This document shows positions 6,815 through 10,594 of a stretch of DNA of 10,594 nucleotides, piece after piece. The notes under the pieces were generated by a model. That model had not been told where the DNA came from, did not search any database, and saw nothing but the letters and a program-made list of their open reading frames with translations. Source of the DNA: Candidatus Dojkabacteria bacterium UBA2177. GTDB taxonomy: Bacteria; Patescibacteriota; Dojkabacteria; SC72. Numbering within the stretch: the stretch's first letter is position 1; every line of letters starts with the position of its first letter. Both the position numbers and the translations under genes were made by a program. The stretch is from assembly GCA_002328805.1 (NCBI GenBank), contig DCVX01000010.1, positions 1-10,594 on the forward strand, in the 5' to 3' direction.

Positions 6815-8107
6815 CTACTCCACCCACTCTAAATCCGCACCAAGGGTGTTTAAGTTCTCAATAAAATTGGGGTGTGCTCTTTTTATACTGTCAGCATTTC
6901 TAATTATCGTCTCCCCTTCTATTGTAAGAGCTACCATTAATAGTGCTACTGTTGCTCTTATAATATTTGGTGCGTCAACAGTTGTTTCTTTTAATGGTTT
7001 GTTACCATAAACAATAATTCTGTGTGGGTCACACATTACAATATGTGCACCAAACTTAATAAGTTCTGGTATCCAAAAGAAACCTCCTTCGTAGAGTTTG
7101 TTCCAGAACATTATTGAGCCTTCAGATTTAACAGAAAGTGCTATCATAAGTGGCAATAAATCCGCCGGGAAATATGGCCATGGGGCTGCCTCTAACTTTT
7201 GTAGCAAGTTTTTGGTATATGGCTGTAGTATCTTAAGTTTTTGGTTTTCTCTTACAAATGCAGTATCTCCCTCATACTCGATATCTACATTAAACTTTTT
7301 GAAGGCCTTTTGGATTAGAGGGAAATGCTCCGGCTCTGAATTCTCAATTTTTATCTTCCCTCCTGTCATTGCACCTAGGGCTAGAAGTGTAGTAATCTCA
7401 TGATGGTCTGAACTAATAGTAAAATCTGCCCCATGTAATTTTTTACCACCCTTAACAGTTACTTTTGAAGTTCCTATACCCTCAATCTCTGCCCCCATGT
7501 CAACTAATAAATTACACAAATCTTGAACATGTGGTTCTGAGGCTGCATTAACCATTGTGGACTCACCTTCTGCATAAACTGCAGCCATTACAAAGTTTTC
7601 TGTTGTTGTTACACTCATATAATCTTGCCAGAGAAAACCTCCCTTTAAACCTTTATGCGCATCTATTTTTAATGTGCCGTTATTAGTAATTTCTGCTCCA
7701 AGATTTTTAAGTACTTCCAAATGAGGATCCAATTCCCTAATTCCAAGTGAACAACCTCCTATTTCTTGAGTTACTTCAATATGACCTGCTCTTGCAAGTA
7801 GTGGTCCTAATAGCAAGATTGCGCCTCGCATACCAAGAGGGAAATTTTCTTTCCCAAAGTTTTTGTCAACAGAAGAGTTATTTATTTTAAGAACCTTTTT
7901 TTCCTTATCCCATTCAATTTTAGAACCCATTGAACTTAGCATTTCTACTAACTTGTTTACATCTGTTAAATCGGGGAAGTTTCTAAGTATTACATCTTCA
8001 TCTGTAAGCAAAGTTGCACATAGAGCTGGAAGTGCAGAATTCTTATTCCCTGCTGGAGTGAGCCTTCCACTTAATTTATTTCCACCTCTAACCTTTAAGT
8101 CTGCCAT
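6815..8107 (-). CDS. murA: UDP-GlcNAc 1-carboxyvinyltransferase (MurA)
   Basis: MurA transfers enolpyruvate from PEP to UDP-GlcNAc, the first committed step of peptidoglycan synthesis. The 430-residue protein spans the whole inside-out alpha/beta barrel fold (family about 420). Catalytic positions are kept: K22-N23 in G-N-K-N-S-A-L-P, C119 in G-G-C-S-L-G-I-R (the cysteine attacked by fosfomycin in the family), R124, D316 in F-P-A-D and an arginine (R384) aligned with the PEP-binding Arg397 of E. coli. The loop that normally reads F-E-N-R-F is Y-E-G-G-F (339-343), so the arginine equivalent to E. coli R331 is a glycine. Since EPSP synthase shares the fold, the cysteine motif and murG neighbour are what decide for MurA. 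It follows murG by 27 bp, in a place usually held by murC or murB, and faces murF across 15 bp. Confidence 0.95.
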   Translation of the reverse strand: MADLKVRGGNKLSGRLTPAGNKNSALPALCATLLTDEDVILRNFPDLTDVNKLVEMLSSMGSKIEWDKEKKVLKINNSSVDKNFGKENFPLGMRGAILLLGPLLARAGHIEVTQEIGGCSLGIRELDPHLEVLKNLGAEITNNGTLKIDAHKGLKGGFLWQDYMSVTTTENFVMAAVYAEGESTMVNAASEPHVQDLCNLLVDMGAEIEGIGTSKVTVKGGKKLHGADFTISSDHHEITTLLALGAMTGGKIKIENSEPEHFPLIQKAFKKFNVDIEYEGDTAFVRENQKLKILQPYTKNLLQKLEAAPWPYFPADLLPLMIALSVKSEGSIMFWNKLYEGGFFWIPELIKFGAHIVMCDPHRIIVYGNKPLKETTVDAPNIIRATVALLMVALTIEGETIIRNADSIKRAHPNFIENLNTLGADLEWVE

Positions 8108-8111
8108 ATAA

Positions 8112-8130
8112 AATTAAAATAATTTTAATT
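8112..8130. repeat. 19-bp perfect A/T palindrome between murG and murA
   Basis: AATTAAAAT and its exact inverse ATTTTAATT flank a single A, giving a 9+1+9 palindrome that fills most of the 27-bp gap between the murG stop and the murA start. In the minus-strand transcript it would form a weak all-A/U hairpin just before the murA ATG. It might tune murA translation or simply reflect AT-rich composition. It has no G-C pairs and no U-tract in the operon direction, so it is not a credible terminator there. Confidence 0.4.
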
Positions 8131-8134
8131 GTTT

Positions 8135-9319
8135 TTATATCCCAATCTCCTTCAGTATTTTTTCCTGAGCATTCTTCAGGAAGATTTTCTCTATCTCTGA
8201 AGAGTCATAGTTTTTCTCTTTCTCATAAAATCTCCTCATCTTCAAAACTAAATTCTCTGGAGTCAATTCTCCCTGGTTTAATATCTCTGCAAGTCCGAGT
8301 CTTTCTAAAATCTTAGCGTTTTCTTCCTGTTCATTGTGTGTTACCCAAGGGATTGGGATAAATATGGAAGGAATCTGTAAGACACCCATCTCGTAAACTG
8401 TATTTGCTCCAGATCTCCCTACAAAGAGGTCTATATTATTTAACACAAAGCCAATCTCTTTGTTACCAATGTATTTAACAGGAAGGAAGCGATCTCGAAG
8501 ATGTGGACTAAGCTTTCTTCTTTCTCCTGCTAAAATTTCGTAATCCCTAAACTCTTTGTTATCTCCTGTCTGAAGAATTATTTGAAAATCTTGTAGTAAA
8601 GAAAGAAGAGCATCTTTGACGGTTCTGTTTAGTATATGTGAACCAAGGCTTCCTCCAGAGATATATACAATAGGGAGATCCTCTTGCTGGACTAACATTT
8701 TTTTCAAACCTTCAACTACTTTCCCTTTTCCACTCTTGTCAAATATCTCCGGTCTTACTAAATTTCCCGTATGTATTGTCTTCTCCTCGGGGAAATATTT
8801 CTTTGAGGATGGAAATGCAATAAATATTTTCTCACAGTATTTAGATACAATCTTGTTAGATAATCCAACTGCTGCGGTTTGTTCATGAAGGTAGATCTTA
8901 CTTTTTAGCATCTTCGCAGTTAGACAGACAGGAACGGAAACAAATCCCCCAGTAGAGAGAACAATGTCTGGTTTGAAGTCTTTTAAAATTTTGTATGAAT
9001 CTACAAAACCTAGAAAAGTTCTTAATAAAAGGAAGATTCCCCGAATAGAGAATTTCCTTTGCAGTTTTCCAGCTCGTATATATTTTTTATTAAATGTCTC
9101 ATTAGCGAAAGTTCTCTGCTCAAGGGAGTTTCCCGGCTTTTCATTTGTCATTCCTAAATCCCCTCCTATGTAAAGGAAATTATCATCGTTAAGTTCATAG
9201 TTTTTCTTAAGTGCAGAAATTATTGCAGATGCTGTGGAAATATGTCCGCCAGATCCTCCTCCAGTTACTACAATCTTTTTTTCTAATGGCAACTTTTTTT
9301 CTGTTTCTTTATTTTCCAT
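8135..9319 (-). CDS. murG: UDP-GlcNAc--lipid I GlcNAc transferase (MurG)
   Basis: MurG adds GlcNAc to lipid I at the inner face of the membrane, making lipid II. The 394-residue protein is a two-domain GT-B glycosyltransferase, somewhat longer than the usual 350-365, partly from a charged N-terminal extension of about 14 residues. Landmarks are the glycine loop G-G-G-S-G-G-H (20-26), T-G-G-F-V-S-V-P (123-130), H-E-Q (145-147), G-N-L-V-R-P (185-190), S-G-G-S-L-G-S (221-227) and the nucleotide-binding G-R-S-G-A-N-T-V-Y-E (301-310), which keeps the glutamate. The residues after G-G-H are S-T-A instead of the common x-P-A, a mild departure. The start lies inside ftsW (11-bp overlap), suggesting translational coupling; no other methionine precedes the glycine loop in frame. 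Confidence 0.95.
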   Translation of the reverse strand: MENKETEKKLPLEKKIVVTGGGSGGHISTASAIISALKKNYELNDDNFLYIGGDLGMTNEKPGNSLEQRTFANETFNKKYIRAGKLQRKFSIRGIFLLLRTFLGFVDSYKILKDFKPDIVLSTGGFVSVPVCLTAKMLKSKIYLHEQTAAVGLSNKIVSKYCEKIFIAFPSSKKYFPEEKTIHTGNLVRPEIFDKSGKGKVVEGLKKMLVQQEDLPIVYISGGSLGSHILNRTVKDALLSLLQDFQIILQTGDNKEFRDYEILAGERRKLSPHLRDRFLPVKYIGNKEIGFVLNNIDLFVGRSGANTVYEMGVLQIPSIFIPIPWVTHNEQEENAKILERLGLAEILNQGELTPENLVLKMRRFYEKEKNYDSSEIEKIFLKNAQEKILKEIGI

Positions 9320-10499
9320 TTGTTGTGTATTTGCTTACATTAAGTAGTATAGCAATTCCAACTAGTGTAACGATAGTGCTAGAGCCTCCATATGTTAGGA
9401 AAGGATGAGGAATTCCTGTTAGAGGTATGAGTCCGACATTTGCAGCCATATTCATTAGTGCCTGTAGAACAAGCCATATTGTTATTCCAGCGGCAAGTAA
9501 TTGTCCTTGTTTATCCGGAGCATTTATCGCTATTTTAAGACCTCTCCACAGGAAGAATACCCAAGAGAGGACAATTACCGTCCCTCCAAGTAGTCCTAAT
9601 TCTTCTAGAATAATTGCGAATAAAGAATCTGTAAAAGCTGTGTTTTCAACCAAGTATCCAAATCTCTGTCTTGATTGGCCAAATCCTTTCCCAAGGATAC
9701 CTCCTGAACCTATACCTATGAGTATCTGTTGCATCTGGTAACCTGTCCCTCTAGGATCTGCGACTTCTCCTGTAAAGAGGAGTGAAAGATATGTCTGAAC
9801 TCTCTGTAACCTGTAAGGTTCTAAGATTGCTGCAGCAACACCTAGTAGAAATAACAGACCAAGGATTGAAAAAGAGCCGATTGTATGTGCTTTGCTATTT
9901 CCTGCTATTAAGAACATGATGTATGATGTGGCACATATAATAATTGTTGTTCCTAGGTCTGGTTCTAGCACTATTAAAAAGGCTACAATTCCTAGGATTA
10001 CAACGAAACTTAGTAACTCATTCCCGAAACCACTGGCAAACGCCTGCTTTAAGTCCTTATAATTATAATCTTTTTTAGCAAGCCAGGATGAGAGGTACAT
10101 TATAAGAACGACTTTTGCAAACTCTGCAGGTTGTATGTCTATAGGACCAATGGCTAGCCATCTAGTAGCTCCATTTATTTCTTTCCCAAAGATTAATACA
10201 GCAAGAAGTAAGCCTATTGTTATTATGAGCAAAGGAAAGGAAAGTTTGAGAAATTTTCTGTAGTCCCAGAAGTAAATTAGTAATGCAGGGACCAAGCCGA
10301 TTATTATCCAGATAACCTGTTGTTTTAGGAAATAAAATTGGTCTCCCCACTCTGCTGTTGCCTTATAAACACTTGCATCAAAAATCATTATTGCTCCGAA
10401 TATTGCCATAAGGATTGCAAAATAAAGGATAGTTTTATCTGGTTTGTGTTTTATGAGTGAAGATGTTCTTTTTTGATTTGCTTTATTTTTTCTCGACAT
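9309..10499 (-). CDS. ftsW: Septal peptidoglycan glycosyltransferase FtsW (SEDS family)
   Basis: FtsW polymerises lipid II into glycan strands at the division site together with FtsI. The 396-residue protein has a basic N-terminal tail and about ten membrane segments. SEDS landmarks are I-Q-P-A-E-F-A-K (122-129), L-E-P-D-L-G-T (178-184), the long extracellular loop with D-P-R-G-T-G-Y-Q (248-255) and I-G-S-G-G-I-L-G-K-G (263-272), D291 aligned with the catalytic aspartate of RodA and FtsW, and the C-terminal G-I-P-H-P-F-L-T-Y-G-G-S-S (362-374). Neighbouring murG and the dcw setting favour FtsW over RodA. An in-frame stop upstream supports the ATG. The gene heads a second minus-strand operon (ftsW, murG, murA) and is divergent, across 30 bp, from the gene at the right edge. 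Confidence 0.95.
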   Translation of the reverse strand: MSRKNKANQKRTSSLIKHKPDKTILYFAILMAIFGAIMIFDASVYKATAEWGDQFYFLKQQVIWIIIGLVPALLIYFWDYRKFLKLSFPLLIITIGLLLAVLIFGKEINGATRWLAIGPIDIQPAEFAKVVLIMYLSSWLAKKDYNYKDLKQAFASGFGNELLSFVVILGIVAFLIVLEPDLGTTIIICATSYIMFLIAGNSKAHTIGSFSILGLLFLLGVAAAILEPYRLQRVQTYLSLLFTGEVADPRGTGYQMQQILIGIGSGGILGKGFGQSRQRFGYLVENTAFTDSLFAIILEELGLLGGTVIVLSWVFFLWRGLKIAINAPDKQGQLLAAGITIWLVLQALMNMAANVGLIPLTGIPHPFLTYGGSSTIVTLVGIAILLNVSKYTTNGK

Positions 10500-10509
10500 A
10501 ATATGATTA

Positions 10510-10526
10510 TTAATATACTATATTAA
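10510..10526. promoter_or_regulatory. Symmetric AT palindrome forming a likely bidirectional promoter core
   Basis: TTAATATA and TATATTAA are perfectly inverted around one C (8+1+8) in the 30-bp gap between the ftsW start and the divergent right-edge start. Because of the symmetry it offers -10-like hexamers both ways: TATACT (10514-10519) or TATATT (10519-10524) on the plus strand, and TATAGT (10522-10517) or TATATT (10517-10512) on the minus strand. Predicted transcripts would begin within about ten bases of each ATG, so both could be leaderless or nearly so. No good -35 boxes are visible; those would lie inside the opposite genes. Confidence 0.4.
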
Positions 10527-10529
10527 CAT

Positions 10530-10594
10530 ATGGAGAGAAAAAAGAGAGAGAGTTCTAAGGGGTATCTTTTTGTAGTTGGTGGTCCTGGTGGTTC
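10530..10594 (+). CDS. N-terminal fragment of a possible P-loop NTPase or kinase, cut by the window edge
   Basis: An ATG at 10530 opens 21 codons that run off the right edge. After a very basic start (M-E-R-K-K-R) comes a hydrophobic strand G-Y-L-F-V-V leading straight into G-G-P-G-G and a following TC (serine). This is the shape of a beta strand entering a Walker A loop, as in small-molecule kinases and other P-loop NTPases; the decisive Gly-Lys-Ser/Thr would be just beyond the window. A Rossmann-type glycine loop is an alternative. Its start is 30 bp from that of ftsW in the opposite direction. Family and length cannot be told. Confidence 0.5.
   Translation, partial: MERKKRESSKGYLFVVGGPGG

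Noticed and set aside
1..10594. Mobile elements, CRISPR arrays, tRNA or rRNA genes, or a new defence-type system
   Set aside because: I saw no terminal inverted repeats with a transposase, no regularly spaced direct repeats apart from the MraZ boxes, no cloverleaf or rRNA-like sequence, and all complete genes belong to known cell wall or division families.

Overview
The window is an AT-rich stretch of a bacterial division and cell wall (dcw) gene cluster. It carries nine complete genes for peptidoglycan synthesis and division, plus one incomplete gene at each edge. The proteins are divergent but full length, gene spacing is tight, and no clear Shine-Dalgarno sequence precedes any start. The left-edge protein has short Cys-x-Cys motifs of a kind I associate with small-genome bacteria. 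Together these suggest a Candidate Phyla Radiation (Patescibacteria) organism using the standard stop codons; this placement is inference, with moderate confidence. The dcw assignment itself is near certain.

Layout: (1) 3-566 (+) is the 3' end of an unrecognised, probably exported protein with a CxC motif at both ends of the visible part. (2) 5145 down to 568 (-) is an operon in classical order: mraZ, rsmH, an ftsL-like gene, ftsI and mraY. Two of its junctions overlap. (3) 5146-5413 is a 268-bp divergent control region. It holds a strong candidate mraZ promoter whose predicted start of transcription falls on three GTGG boxes exactly 10 bp apart (the expected MraZ autoregulatory operator), a candidate promoter for murF, and a 13-bp palindrome. 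(4) 5414-6799 (+) is murF, alone on the opposite strand. (5) 10499 down to 6815 (-) is a second operon: ftsW, murG, murA. (6) 10530 to the right edge (+) is the start of a gene whose N-terminus looks like the beginning of a P-loop.

How the genes work together: MurA makes the committed step from UDP-GlcNAc, and MurF adds D-Ala-D-Ala to complete the UDP-MurNAc-pentapeptide. MraY moves phospho-MurNAc-pentapeptide onto the lipid carrier and MurG adds GlcNAc to give lipid II. FtsW polymerises the glycan, FtsI crosslinks it, and the FtsL-like protein is the expected septal partner. RsmH methylates 16S rRNA and MraZ regulates the cluster. murB, murC, murD, murE, ddl, ftsQ, ftsA and ftsZ are not in the window.

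Points of interest: the MraY protein lacks two of the acidic residues thought essential in the family although the gene is intact. MurA has an altered active-site loop. The MraZ operator and promoter are unusually readable. murF has been moved to the opposite strand. I see no phage, insertion sequence, CRISPR array, tRNA or rRNA, and no clearly new multi-gene system.
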